Assembly (NCBI GenBank): GCA_028280805.1
Contig: JANQLB010000035.1
Span: 38,022 to 102,021 of the forward strand
Direction of reading: 5' to 3'
Source of the DNA: Tissierellales bacterium
GTDB taxonomy: Bacteria; Bacillota; Clostridia; Tissierellales; VENL01
Length of the DNA stretch: 64,000 nt
A model generated the notes under the pieces. That model did no database searches. It was not told the DNA's origin and saw only the letters and a list, made by a program, of their open reading frames with translations. The translations under genes were made by a program, and so were the position numbers. Of this stretch, positions 35,133 to 43,991 are shown piece after piece (positions within the stretch are counted from its first letter, which is position 1; each line of letters begins with the position of its first letter).

Positions 35133-36197
35133 ATGGCAAAGATTTTAATGAAGGGTAATGAAGCTATAGGTGCAGCAGCTATTAAAGCAGGCTGTAATTA
35201 TTTCTTTGGTTATCCTATTACACCGCAAAATGAATTACCTGAATATATGTCTAGAGAATTACCTAAAGTAAATGGATGTTTTCTTCAAGCAGAGAGTGAA
35301 GTAGCAGCAATTAACATGGTATATGGTGCAGCTGGTGCTGGTGCAAGAGTTATGACTTCTTCATCAAGTCCGGGTATGGCACTAAAACAAGAAGGTATAT
35401 CTTATATAGCTGGTGCTGAGCTTCCTTGTGTCATAGTAAATATCGTCAGAGGAGGTCCGGGTTTAGGGGGTATTCAACCTGCTCAATCTGATTACTATCA
35501 AGCTACTAGAGGTGGAGGAAATGGAGACTATAGACATGTTGTATATGCACCTTCAACTCTTCAGGAAACAGTAGATTTAGTTATGGAAGCATTTGATGTT
35601 GCTGACCAGTACAGAATGCCTGTCATGATTGTTGGAGATGGTATGACTGGTCAAATGATGGAGCCGGTAGAGTTTAAAGAGCTTAAAAAGAGAGAATTGC
35701 CTGTAAAAGATTGGATTACTGATGGAACTAAAGGAGAGAGAGAGCCTAATATTATTAACTCTTTGTTTATAGATCCACAAGAGCTAGAAGATCATGTCAA
35801 TGATAGATTAGAAGCTAAGTATAGAATTATTGAAGAAAAAGAGGTGCTTTATGAGGAGTACAATGTTGAAGATGCTGATGTAGTATGTATAGCATACGGT
35901 ACTACTTCGAGAATAGTTAAGAATGCAATAGCTGAGTGTGAAGCTGAAGGTTTAAAAGTTGGTTTAATCAGACCTATTACTTTATGGCCGTTCCCACATA
36001 AAGTTTTTGATAAAATAACAGATAAAACTAAAGGTTTATTAACAGTTGAGATGAGTACAGGTCAAATGATAGATGACGTTAAGATTGCGATAGCAGGAAG
36101 AAAACCTGTGTACTTCCACGGAAGAACTGGCGGTATGATTCCAAATCCTAACGACATTGTAAATGAGATTAAAAAGATTGCGGGGGGTGAAAAGTAA
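35133..36197 (+). CDS. vorB: 2-oxoacid:ferredoxin oxidoreductase alpha subunit, VorB type
   Basis: 354 residues. This is the alpha-like (pyrimidine-binding plus domain II) subunit. It shows GNEAIGAAAIKAGCNYFFGYPITPQNE, QAESEVAAINMVYGAAGAGARVMTSSSSPG, RGGPGLGGIQPAQSDY and the late LIRPITLWPFP. The pattern matches 3-methyl-2-oxobutanoate (2-ketoisovalerate) or 2-oxoglutarate oxidoreductases rather than pyruvate enzymes. It is 21 nt after the ferredoxin subunit and shares its stop with the start of the next gene. With ptb and buk it would yield isobutyryl-CoA and ATP. Confidence 0.93.
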   Translation: MAKILMKGNEAIGAAAIKAGCNYFFGYPITPQNELPEYMSRELPKVNGCFLQAESEVAAINMVYGAAGAGARVMTSSSSPGMALKQEGISYIAGAELPCVIVNIVRGGPGLGGIQPAQSDYYQATRGGGNGDYRHVVYAPSTLQETVDLVMEAFDVADQYRMPVMIVGDGMTGQMMEPVEFKELKKRELPVKDWITDGTKGEREPNIINSLFIDPQELEDHVNDRLEAKYRIIEEKEVLYEEYNVEDADVVCIAYGTTSRIVKNAIAECEAEGLKVGLIRPITLWPFPHKVFDKITDKTKGLLTVEMSTGQMIDDVKIAIAGRKPVYFHGRTGGMIPNPNDIVNEIKKIAGGEK

Positions 36198-36943
36198 TGG
36201 CTGTAGTTTTTGATAGAACAAAGGGATTAACAAGCAAGATATTTCACTACTGCCCCGGATGTACGCATGGTGTTATCCATAGACTAGTAGCTGAAGTATT
36301 AGAAGAATTAGATGTATTAGGTAAAGCTGTTGGAGTTGCTCCGGTAGGATGTTCAGTTTTTGCATACGACTACTTTAATTGTGATATGCATGAAGCTGCT
36401 CACGGTAGAGCTCCAGCTGTTGCAACAGGTATAAAAAGAGTTCATCCAGATAGTGTTGTATTTACTTATCAGGGCGATGGTGACTTAGCTTCTATAGGTA
36501 CAGCAGAAATAATTCATGCAGCTCATCGTGGAGAGAAAATAACAACTATCTTTGTTAACAATGCTATATATGGTATGACAGGTGGACAGATGGCTCCTAC
36601 TACTCTTATAGGACAAAAGGCTACAACAGCTCCTTATGGTAGAGATGCTGAACATTGCGGTATGCCTTTAAAAGTTTCTGAAATGTTATCTACTATTGAT
36701 GGAGCAAAGTTCGTTGAAAGAGTTTCGGTACACAATGCATCTAATATAAGAAAAACTAAAAAAGCTATTAAGAAAGCTTTTGAAATACAATTAAAAGGTG
36801 AAGGTTTCGGTATAGTTGAAATATTATCAACTTGTCCAACTAACTGGGGTATGACTCCTCTTGAAGGATTAAAGTGGTTAGAAGAAAATATGCTTCCTTA
36901 CTATCCGTTAGGAAACTTTAGAACACCTGGGGAGGTAGAATAA
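36197..36943 (+). CDS. 2-oxoacid:ferredoxin oxidoreductase beta (TPP-binding) subunit
   Basis: 248 residues. It binds thiamine pyrophosphate through GDGDLASIGTAEIIHAAHRGEKITTIFVNN, with CPGCTHGVIHRL at the N-terminus (the Cys pair of the beta subunit) and GMTGGQMAPTT after it. It forms the catalytic core with VorB. It overlaps vorB by 1 nt and is 1 nt from the gamma gene. Confidence 0.93.
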   Translation: MAVVFDRTKGLTSKIFHYCPGCTHGVIHRLVAEVLEELDVLGKAVGVAPVGCSVFAYDYFNCDMHEAAHGRAPAVATGIKRVHPDSVVFTYQGDGDLASIGTAEIIHAAHRGEKITTIFVNNAIYGMTGGQMAPTTLIGQKATTAPYGRDAEHCGMPLKVSEMLSTIDGAKFVERVSVHNASNIRKTKKAIKKAFEIQLKGEGFGIVEILSTCPTNWGMTPLEGLKWLEENMLPYYPLGNFRTPGEVE

Positions 36944-36944
36944 T

Positions 36945-37481
36945 ATGCAAGAAAGAGTAATAATGGCTGGATTCGGTGGTCAAGGCGTTATGTCAATGGG
37001 ACAGCTATTAACTTATGCTGGAATGATTGAAGACAAGAATGTATCATGGCTGCCATCCTATGGACCTGAAATGCGTGGAGGTACTGCTAATTGTAATGTT
37101 ATAGTTTCTTCTGATCCTATAGGTTCGCCTATAATAACAGAAGCTACTGCTGCTATAGTTATGAACAGACCTTCACTAGATAAATTTGAAGATGATATAG
37201 TTGCTAACGGAAATTTAGTTATTAACAGTTCTCTTATAAATAGAAAAGCTGAAAGAGAAGATGTAAATGTATATTATGTTCCTGCTAATGAAATAGCGGT
37301 TGAATTAGGGAATTCTAAGGTTGCTAATATGGTTATGTTAGGAGCATACTTAGAGCTGACAAAAGTAGTTAAAACTGAAACTATAGTAGAAGCACTAAAA
37401 AAAGTATTTGGTGAAAGAAAGGCTCACTTATTGCCACTAAATGAAAAGGCATTAGCTAAGGGAGCAGAAGCTGTAAGATAG
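36945..37481 (+). CDS. 2-oxoacid:ferredoxin oxidoreductase gamma subunit
   Basis: 178-residue gamma domain that completes the complex. It has AGFGGQGVMSMGQLLTYAG, LPSYGPEMRGGTANCNVIVSS and NRPSLDKFE. Last gene of the operon, ended by a 20-bp-stem terminator. All four subunits are intact and in the usual delta-alpha-beta-gamma order. Confidence 0.94.
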   Translation: MQERVIMAGFGGQGVMSMGQLLTYAGMIEDKNVSWLPSYGPEMRGGTANCNVIVSSDPIGSPIITEATAAIVMNRPSLDKFEDDIVANGNLVINSSLINRKAEREDVNVYYVPANEIAVELGNSKVANMVMLGAYLELTKVVKTETIVEALKKVFGERKAHLLPLNEKALAKGAEAVR

Positions 37482-37483
37482 TA

Positions 37484-37526
37484 AATCAATAAAACATACC
37501 AGCTTAGCTGGTATGTTTTATTGATT
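37484..37526 (+). terminator. Terminator after the VOR operon
   Basis: Perfect 20-bp stem AATCAATAAAACATACCAGC / GCTGGTATGTTTTATTGATT with a TTA loop. It overlaps the upstream TTG of the next frame, which supports the GTG at 37551 as start of the kinase gene. Confidence 0.85.
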
Positions 37527-37550
37527 ATAATAAAATATAAGGGTGATTTA

Positions 37551-38822
37551 GTGGAAAAATTAAAGAGAGTATTAATAATAACAATAAGCATTTCGCTAGT
37601 ATCTGAAATATCTATTAATCTATGGGTTTCAGATTTTAGAGTATCTCTTTCAGTGATAATTTTTTCCTTATTTCTTATATTCTATGATAATTTAAAAGTA
37701 ATAAATATTTCTATATTTACATCTGTTATAGTTTTTTTATTTCGTACTGGAATAGACTATGCTTTTACAGGTGATATGAGTTATGGAATAGTAACTAACT
37801 ATCCAGCAGTAGTTTTTTATATTGTTTATGGTATAATTTTCTTTATAATAAACATTCGCTCTCAAAAAGAGAATATGTTATATTTATTTTTAGGTCTTTT
37901 TAGTTGTGACTTAATTTCAAATTCAATTGAAATACTAGTAAGAACAGGAAATTTTCAAATATCAGAGTTTATTAACATGATTAGATTGCTTGCTGTTATT
38001 GCTGCAACACGTGCATTTTTAACTATGATTATAATCATTTTGTTTAAATATTTTAAGCTCATAATAGTAAAACAAGAGCATCAAGAAAGATATAAGCGTC
38101 TTATCCTTTTGACTTCAAACTTAAAAAGCGAAATATACTTTATGAAAAAAAATATTGACTATGTAGAGAAAGTTATGGAAAATTCATATAAACTGTATCA
38201 AAACTTATCTCAATACGAAATTCCATCAGATTTAAGAAAGCTTTCATTGTCAATTGCAAAGGACGTTCATGAAATAAAAAAAGACTACATGAGAGTTATA
38301 AAAGGAATTGAAAATCTTACTTTTAACAAATCAGAATTTACTAAAATGAGATTAAAGGACATATTTACAATACTTGAAGAAAGCACAAAGAGAGTTTTGG
38401 AAATAGAAGATAAAGATATTGAATTGAGTTTTAAATGTGAATCAAATTGCAGGACACAAAAGCATTATGCGTTAATTTCTATATTACGAAATTTAGTAAA
38501 CAACTCTATTGAAGCATTAGAACAAGTAAGTTATAAAGGTAAAATTACAGTAAAACATTATAAAGTAGAAGATAACCATATATTTGAAATAAGTGATAAC
38601 GGTATTGGAATTAAAGAAGAAGATAAAAAAATTATCTTTAATCCGGGTTTTTCTAATAAATTCAATGCATCAACAGGTGATATATATAGAGGATTAGGTC
38701 TTACTTTGGTTAAAGATGTTACTAAAAACTATTTTGGGGGTAAAATTTCTTTAGAATCAAATTTAAATGAAGGAACAATATTTACAATTGAAATACCTAA
38801 AAACAACTTGGAGGTGTCATAA
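37551..38822 (+). CDS. Membrane sensor histidine kinase (GlnK/YcbA-like)
   Basis: 423 residues. Six N-terminal helices (residues about 5-170) form the sensor part. A dimerisation region follows in which I cannot point to a classical H-box histidine with certainty (candidate IAKDVHEIKKDY). The HATPase domain has LRNLVNNSIEALEQ (N box), ISDNGIGIKEEDKKIIFNPGFS and GDIYRGLGLTLVKDV. It pairs with the response regulator at 38824 (spacing 1 nt) and sits before a glutamate-type symporter, as GlnK-GlnL do beside a transporter in Bacillus. GTG start with AAGGGTGATTTA. Confidence 0.88.
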   Translation: MEKLKRVLIITISISLVSEISINLWVSDFRVSLSVIIFSLFLIFYDNLKVINISIFTSVIVFLFRTGIDYAFTGDMSYGIVTNYPAVVFYIVYGIIFFIINIRSQKENMLYLFLGLFSCDLISNSIEILVRTGNFQISEFINMIRLLAVIAATRAFLTMIIIILFKYFKLIIVKQEHQERYKRLILLTSNLKSEIYFMKKNIDYVEKVMENSYKLYQNLSQYEIPSDLRKLSLSIAKDVHEIKKDYMRVIKGIENLTFNKSEFTKMRLKDIFTILEESTKRVLEIEDKDIELSFKCESNCRTQKHYALISILRNLVNNSIEALEQVSYKGKITVKHYKVEDNHIFEISDNGIGIKEEDKKIIFNPGFSNKFNASTGDIYRGLGLTLVKDVTKNYFGGKISLESNLNEGTIFTIEIPKNNLEVS

Positions 38823-38823
38823 A

Positions 38824-39657
38824 GTGAAATTTTACATATTAGATGATGACATCACAATAATAAAGGTTTTAAAAAATATCATAGAGGAAAGAGATTTAGG
38901 TGAAGTCATAGGTTATACAACCAATTCACAAGAAAGTATTCAGGAAATTCTTCTTAAAAAACCTGATATAGTACTTATAGACCTTCTTATGCCTGACAAA
39001 GATGGAATAGATATAGTAAATGAAATAAAAAGCAGCAATTTAGATATAAGTTTTATTATGATCTCACAGGTTTCTTCAAAGCATATGATAGGAGAGGCTT
39101 ATAACTCAGAAATTGAATTTTTTATTAGTAAACCAATTAATATTATTGAAGTTACAAAGGTGATTAAAAAAGTTTCTGAAAAGATATACGTTAATAGAAC
39201 TCTTCTTAAAATAAAAGATATGTTCCAATTTGCTGAAAAGAATACTCATATTCAAAAAAATGATACTAGAATACAAAAAATTAAGACTATACTAAATAAG
39301 CTGGGTGTTCTTGGAGAAAATGGAGGAAGAGATATACTTAAAATTTGTGAATATGTAATAAATAAAGAAGAGAAAACATTTAACTATACTATAAATGAAA
39401 TATGTGAACTATTAGACGAAAATGCCAGGTCTATGCAGCAGAGAATTAGAAGAACTATAAGCAGAGCATTAACAAACATTGCTAGTATAGGTATAGAGGA
39501 TTATATGAATGAAATTTTTGTTGAATATTCAAATAGTCTGTTCAATTTTGAAGAGGTAAAGGCAGAGATGGACTATATACGTGGTAAAAAGACCAGCGGT
39601 GGTAAGATTAATATAAAAAAGTTTATAACAGGTCTTTTAACTCAAAGTGAATTATAA
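38824..39657 (+). CDS. Response regulator with YcbB-type DNA-binding domain (GlnL-like)
   Basis: 277 residues. The receiver is at 1-120 with acidic triad DDD near residue 6, the phospho-acceptor Asp in DIVLIDLLMPDKDG (near 56) and the Lys in FFISKPINI. The linker and C-terminal part (QRIRRTISRALTNIASIG, a helix-turn-helix in the YcbB family) bind DNA. GTG start behind GGAGGTGTCATAAA. Likely target: the DAACS transporter gene 110 bp downstream. Confidence 0.9.
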   Translation: MKFYILDDDITIIKVLKNIIEERDLGEVIGYTTNSQESIQEILLKKPDIVLIDLLMPDKDGIDIVNEIKSSNLDISFIMISQVSSKHMIGEAYNSEIEFFISKPINIIEVTKVIKKVSEKIYVNRTLLKIKDMFQFAEKNTHIQKNDTRIQKIKTILNKLGVLGENGGRDILKICEYVINKEEKTFNYTINEICELLDENARSMQQRIRRTISRALTNIASIGIEDYMNEIFVEYSNSLFNFEEVKAEMDYIRGKKTSGGKINIKKFITGLLTQSEL

Positions 39658-39768
39658 AAAAGAATAGTTGCAATTTTAAGAAAATTCAGTGAATGAAATT
39701 GTAGAATTTTGTATTTTTTTGAAGTTCCTCTTTTATAATTATTTATAATAATAAAGGGGGAATAAAAA

Positions 39769-41070
39769 TTGGCAAAGAAAAATATTTTAACTAAAAGAAT
39801 TCTTTTAGCACTTTTTCTAGGAGCAGTATTTGGAATTATTTTAAGTATCTTACCTTCAAGTTATATTAAAGATACACTTTTAGTTGATGGACTGTTTTCC
39901 ATGGTAGGAGGAATGTTCATTAGCGGAATAAAAATGCTAGTGGTACCACTTGTTTTTGTATCATTGGTATGTGGAGCATCATCTTTGGGTGATCCTCAAA
40001 AACTCGGCAGAGTAGGATTTAAGACGATATTATTTTATTTAGTAACTACTTGTGTGGCTATAACTTTAGCATTAGCTATCGGTAGTATTATAAACCCGGG
40101 TATAGGGTTAGATTTATCAAACTTAGTAAAGGAAGAACCTACTATAGGAGCTTCTAAATCTTTTGTAGATGTTATAGTAGGAATGATTCCAAGCAATCCA
40201 TTTAGATCATTAACTGAAGGTTCTATGCTGCAAATAATTGTATTTGCCTTACTTACCGGAGTATGTTTATCATTAATTAAGGAAAAAACAAAACCTGTAT
40301 TAGATGTATTTAATGCTTTAAATGAACTTATGATGAAGATGGTTATGGTCATTATGCTTGTTGCTCCTTATGGAGTTTTTGCACTAATTACCAGAACTTT
40401 TGCAACTGTAGGTTTTGATGCCATGGTGCCATTGTTAAAATATATGGGTGCAGTTTTACTTACACTATTTATACATGTTATAATAACCTACATGGGTATG
40501 TTAAGTGGAATAGGCAAACTAAATCCATTACAATTCTTTAAGAACTTTGCTCCTGCGATGGGAGTTGCATTTTCAACAGCTTCTAGTAGTGGTACACTAC
40601 CGGTTACACTAGAAACTGCTGAAGATAGATGTGGTGTATCTAAGAGTATAGCATCTTTTACATTACCTCTAGGTGCTACCATAAATATGGATGGAACAGC
40701 TATTATGCAGGGTGTTGCAGTAATATTTATATCACAGGTTTATGGTATTGAACTTTCTATAACTGCATTATTAACAGTAGTATTAACAGCAACCTTGGCT
40801 TCAGTTGGTACAGCCGGTGTTCCGGGAGTAGGACTTGTAACTTTATCAATGGTTCTTCAATCAGTAGGACTGCCAATAGAAGGAATTGGCTTAATTATTG
40901 GTATTGATAGATTATTAGATATGACAAGGACAGCAGTTAATATTACGGGAGATGCAGTTTGTACAATATTGATATCCAAATCTGAAGGAGAATTTGACCA
41001 AGAGCTATACTATTGTGAAAATGTAGAATGTGAGGATGAAGCTGAGGTTAAACCTCAAACAGTATCTTAA
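39769..41070 (+). CDS. Dicarboxylate/amino acid:cation symporter (DAACS family)
   Basis: 433 residues with eight helices and two re-entrant hairpins. Family motifs are STASSSGTLPVTLETA (HP1, serine-rich), GATINMDGTAIMQGVAVIFI (Na+/substrate site), GTAGVPGVGLVTLSMVL (HP2) and DMTRTAVNITGDAV (TM8). It takes up glutamate/aspartate or C4-dicarboxylates with Na+ or H+. The TTG start has AAGGGGG before it. It is probably controlled by the preceding two-component pair. A terminator follows. Confidence 0.95.
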   Translation: MAKKNILTKRILLALFLGAVFGIILSILPSSYIKDTLLVDGLFSMVGGMFISGIKMLVVPLVFVSLVCGASSLGDPQKLGRVGFKTILFYLVTTCVAITLALAIGSIINPGIGLDLSNLVKEEPTIGASKSFVDVIVGMIPSNPFRSLTEGSMLQIIVFALLTGVCLSLIKEKTKPVLDVFNALNELMMKMVMVIMLVAPYGVFALITRTFATVGFDAMVPLLKYMGAVLLTLFIHVIITYMGMLSGIGKLNPLQFFKNFAPAMGVAFSTASSSGTLPVTLETAEDRCGVSKSIASFTLPLGATINMDGTAIMQGVAVIFISQVYGIELSITALLTVVLTATLASVGTAGVPGVGLVTLSMVLQSVGLPIEGIGLIIGIDRLLDMTRTAVNITGDAVCTILISKSEGEFDQELYYCENVECEDEAEVKPQTVS

Positions 41071-41083
41071 CAATTCCCCTCAT

Positions 41084-41121
41084 AGGGTGTCTTTAAGAGC
41101 AATCTTAGGGATGCCCTTTTA
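41084..41121 (+). terminator. Terminator after the symporter gene
   Basis: Stem AGGGTGTCTTTAAGA / TCTTAGGGATGCCCT followed by TTTT. Confidence 0.75.
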
Positions 41122-41255
41122 ATAATATTTAGAAAAATAAAGTTACAATAACTTAATAAAATAGAGCTGATTTACTATTGAATTATAAAAAAAACGAATG
41201 TATAATTGAGGTGAAAATAAGCTAAACCACCAAAAAAAGAAGGAAGGTTATAATC

Positions 41256-42152
41256 ATGCTACTTGCAAAAAAAGCAAGAGTTAATAAAGCCAGTCTTTCG
41301 TTTAAAGATTTATCTAAACCATTAGGAAAGCTTGTAGCAATATTTATAGGCAACTTTATATGTGCCTTTGCCTTTAATTCATTGCTTATACCAAATCAGC
41401 TTTTAAGTGGAGGCATAACAGGAATTGCAATAATGGTTCACTACATTATTGATTTACCAGTAGGGCTTATTATATTTTTATTGAATTTACCGATTTTTAT
41501 AATTGGAGCTAGGATAATTACTAAACAATTTGCAATCTACAGCTTCATATCAATGGTTATATTTTCTGTTTTAATGGAACTTACTAAAGGCGTTAACAAA
41601 TTTATTGAAATTAATGACATTTTGATAGAAACAATAATTGGAGGAGTTCTATTAGGAATTGGTATGGGAATGATGTTTAGAAACAGAGTATCTCAAGGTG
41701 GAATGGATATTATAGCTGCTGTATTAAAGAAAAAGCTTAATATTGAGCTTGGAACAGTCCTTATGGGAACAAATTCTATAATTATAGGGTTTTCATCAGT
41801 ACTGTTTGGTATAAGACCTGCAATGTATACTTTGATAGCTTTATTTATTAGTTATCAAATAGTAGATAGGGTACAGCAGGGTTTAGATACAAAAAAGACT
41901 GTCATTATTGTATCTAGTAAACCTCAAAGAGTAGCAGATGCTATTATTAAAAAACTGCATAAGGGAGCTACCTTTCTAAATGGAGAGGGAGCATTTAATA
42001 AGGATAATAAAAAGATTATTTATTGTACTGTAACGTCTACACAAGTTGGTAAATTAAAAGAAATAATTGATGAAATAGACGCCCAAGCGTTTATTACCAT
42101 TAATGATGTAAAAGAAGTAAAAGGAAGAGGCTTTAGAAATATTGAATTTTAA
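41256..42152 (+). CDS. YitT family membrane protein (DUF2179 C-terminus)
   Basis: 298 residues. Five or six helices (about residues 25-205) with the family motifs PNQLLSGGITGIAIMVHY and FRNRVSQGGMDIIA, then a cytoplasmic DUF2179 domain (VIIVSSKPQRVADAIIKKLHKG, GEGAF..., CTVTSTQVGKLKEII). Function is unknown in general. AAGAAGGAAGG precedes the ATG. It is monocistronic, with a terminator between it and glmM. Confidence 0.93.
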   Translation: MLLAKKARVNKASLSFKDLSKPLGKLVAIFIGNFICAFAFNSLLIPNQLLSGGITGIAIMVHYIIDLPVGLIIFLLNLPIFIIGARIITKQFAIYSFISMVIFSVLMELTKGVNKFIEINDILIETIIGGVLLGIGMGMMFRNRVSQGGMDIIAAVLKKKLNIELGTVLMGTNSIIIGFSSVLFGIRPAMYTLIALFISYQIVDRVQQGLDTKKTVIIVSSKPQRVADAIIKKLHKGATFLNGEGAFNKDNKKIIYCTVTSTQVGKLKEIIDEIDAQAFITINDVKEVKGRGFRNIEF

Positions 42153-42178
42153 ATAGTTTAATATAAATTTACTATTTA

Positions 42179-42218
42179 ATAGGCAGAATTTACATAATCC
42201 TGCCTATATTATTTTTTG
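42179..42218 (+). terminator. Terminator after the YitT-family gene
   Basis: Stem AATAGGCAG / CTGCCTATT-like with T-rich ATTATTTTTT after it. Confidence 0.75.
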
Positions 42219-42244
42219 AGTACAGGCTCAAAATATGATATGAT
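42216..42244 (+). promoter_or_regulatory. Sigma-A promoter of glmM
   Basis: TTGAGT (42216-42221), a 17-nt spacer and TATGAT (42239-42244), about 33 nt before the glmM ATG. Confidence 0.6.
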
Positions 42245-42276
42245 TAAATAGACTATGTATATAAGGAGGAAGATAA

Positions 42277-43623
42277 ATGGGAAAACTATTTGGAACAGAT
42301 GGAGTAAGAGGTGTTGCGAATACAGAGCTCACTGTAGAGCTTGCATATAGATTAGGTAGAGCCGGGGCATACATATTAACTAAAGGTAAGAAAAACCCTA
42401 AAGTTGTTATTGGAAAGGATACAAGAATTTCGGGTGATATGCTGGAAGCAGCATTATTAGCAGGTATTTGTTCAGTTGGGGTGGACGTGTTATCTGTTGG
42501 AGTTGTACCGACTCCCGCTGTAGCTTATTTAACAAGAAAATATAATGCTCAGGCAGGTGTAGTTATATCTGCATCTCATAATCCCGTAGAATATAATGGT
42601 ATTAAATTTTTTGATTCAAATGGATATAAGCTTAATGATGAAGTGGAAATGCAAATAGAGGAGATTATTTTAGGAGAAGAAAATATATTTATAAATCCAA
42701 CTGGTATAGAAATAGGAAGAAATATAGTAGTAGAGAATGCTGTTAAAGATTATACTGATCAATTAAAGAAATCTATAGATGTAGATTTTAGTGGAATTAA
42801 GATAGCTTTAGATTGTGGAAATGGAGCAGCATATAAAGCGGCACCAGAACTTTTAAAGGAGCTAGGAGCTGAGCTTGTAGTTATAAATGACATTCCAGAT
42901 GGAATAAATATAAATGTAGAATGCGGGTCTACCTATCCTGATAAGGTACAGAAGCTTGTAATTGATAGTAAGGCTGATGTAGGAATATCGTTTGATGGTG
43001 ACGCTGATAGATTAATAGCTGTAGACGAGAAAGGCAATATAGTTGATGGTGATTTTATAATGGCTATTTGCGGTATACATCTAAAAAGACAAGGTAAGCT
43101 ATGCGGAAATACGGTTGTAGCAACTGTTATGAGCAACATGGGATTAGATATTTGTTTTAAGGAAAATGATATAGATATTATCAAGACTAAGGTAGGAGAC
43201 AGGTATGTGCTTCAAGAGATGATGGAGAAGGGTTACTGCCTAGGAGGAGAACAGTCTGGACACATAATATTCTTAGATTATAATACAACAGGTGATGGAT
43301 TGTTGACAGCATTACAGCTAATATCGGTTTTAAGGAGTTCTGATAAAAAACTTTCTGAGTTAGCCGGTGTAATGACAACTTTGCCGCAAATATTAGTAAA
43401 TGCTAAGGTAGATAATACCAAGAAGAAAATGTACCTAAATGATGATATAATAGTAAATGAGATAAAGAAATTAGAGGAAAAATTTCATGGTAAAGGCAGA
43501 GTTCTTATAAGACCTTCAGGAACAGAGCCATTGGTTAGGGTTATGATTGAAGGAAAGGACGAAACAGAAATAACTCACATGGCAAAAAATTTAGCAGAGC
43601 TTATTGAAGAAAGATTACAATAA
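42277..43623 (+). CDS. glmM: Phosphoglucosamine mutase
   Basis: 448 residues. It converts glucosamine-6-P to glucosamine-1-P for peptidoglycan and UDP-GlcNAc. It shows [10 protein letters not shown] at the N-terminus, the phospho-serine loop [14 protein letters not shown] (near 100), the Mg2+ loop [19 protein letters not shown] and the phosphate-binding [12 protein letters not shown] at the C-terminus. AGGAGGAAGAT precedes the ATG. It is followed by the glmS ribozyme and glmS, so both consecutive amino-sugar steps are side by side. Confidence 0.98.
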   Translation: MGKLFGTDGVRGVANTELTVELAYRLGRAGAYILTKGKKNPKVVIGKDTRISGDMLEAALLAGICSVGVDVLSVGVVPTPAVAYLTRKYNAQAGVVISASHNPVEYNGIKFFDSNGYKLNDEVEMQIEEIILGEENIFINPTGIEIGRNIVVENAVKDYTDQLKKSIDVDFSGIKIALDCGNGAAYKAAPELLKELGAELVVINDIPDGININVECGSTYPDKVQKLVIDSKADVGISFDGDADRLIAVDEKGNIVDGDFIMAICGIHLKRQGKLCGNTVVATVMSNMGLDICFKENDIDIIKTKVGDRYVLQEMMEKGYCLGGEQSGHIIFLDYNTTGDGLLTALQLISVLRSSDKKLSELAGVMTTLPQILVNAKVDNTKKKMYLNDDIIVNEIKKLEEKFHGKGRVLIRPSGTEPLVRVMIEGKDETEITHMAKNLAELIEERLQ

Positions 43624-43689
43624 ATATAAAGTTAGATATTTTTAAGGAGGTGAGGCTTATAGGGTGAGGCGGACAGATATTATAATTTC

Positions 43690-43910
43690 ATATTTTAAAG
43701 CGCCTGGACTTGAGAAAAATGTTATTGGTAGCTCCGAAAGAAAAGATTTTCGGAGTAAGTATCTATCACCAAATTGAAAATTTGGGACATCTACTCAAGT
43801 TGACGAGGACATGGTTTAGCGAATGTCGGCGGATGCCATGCGGTATGACTACTACCGATAAAGGTCGGACAAAACCCGTAAGTGATTATGGGTACAAATA
43901 ACGATTGGGT
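43690..43910 (+). ncRNA. glmS ribozyme/riboswitch
   Basis: Self-cleaving GlcN6P-sensing RNA. The cleavage site is A43699/G43700 in AAAGCGCC. The P1 arm carries a long insert hairpin (CTCCGAAA / TTTCGGAG type). P2 pairs GACTTGAG with CTCAAGTT, followed by the core GACGAGGACATGG, then TCGGCGGATGCCATG (P2.2/P3), and the peripheral stems ACTACCGATAAAGGTCGG and AACCCGTAAGTGATTATGGGT. GlcN6P triggers cleavage of the glmS mRNA. Core sequences match the class as I know it. A TATAAT element at 43681-43686 may be a local promoter. Confidence 0.95.
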
Positions 43911-43916
43911 AGCCAA

Positions 43917-43942
43917 ACTCATTGTTTTTAATGAGTGTTTTT
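43917..43942 (+). terminator. Terminator-like hairpin between ribozyme and glmS
   Basis: ACTCATT / AATGAGT stem with a G-T5 loop, then GTTTTT. It lies after the ribozyme and 50 nt before glmS, so if active it would limit transcription into glmS. Confidence 0.55.
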
Positions 43943-43991
43943 GTGGTGCAAAGACTTAAGAAATTAGATACTTTGAAAGGTGGATATGTAA

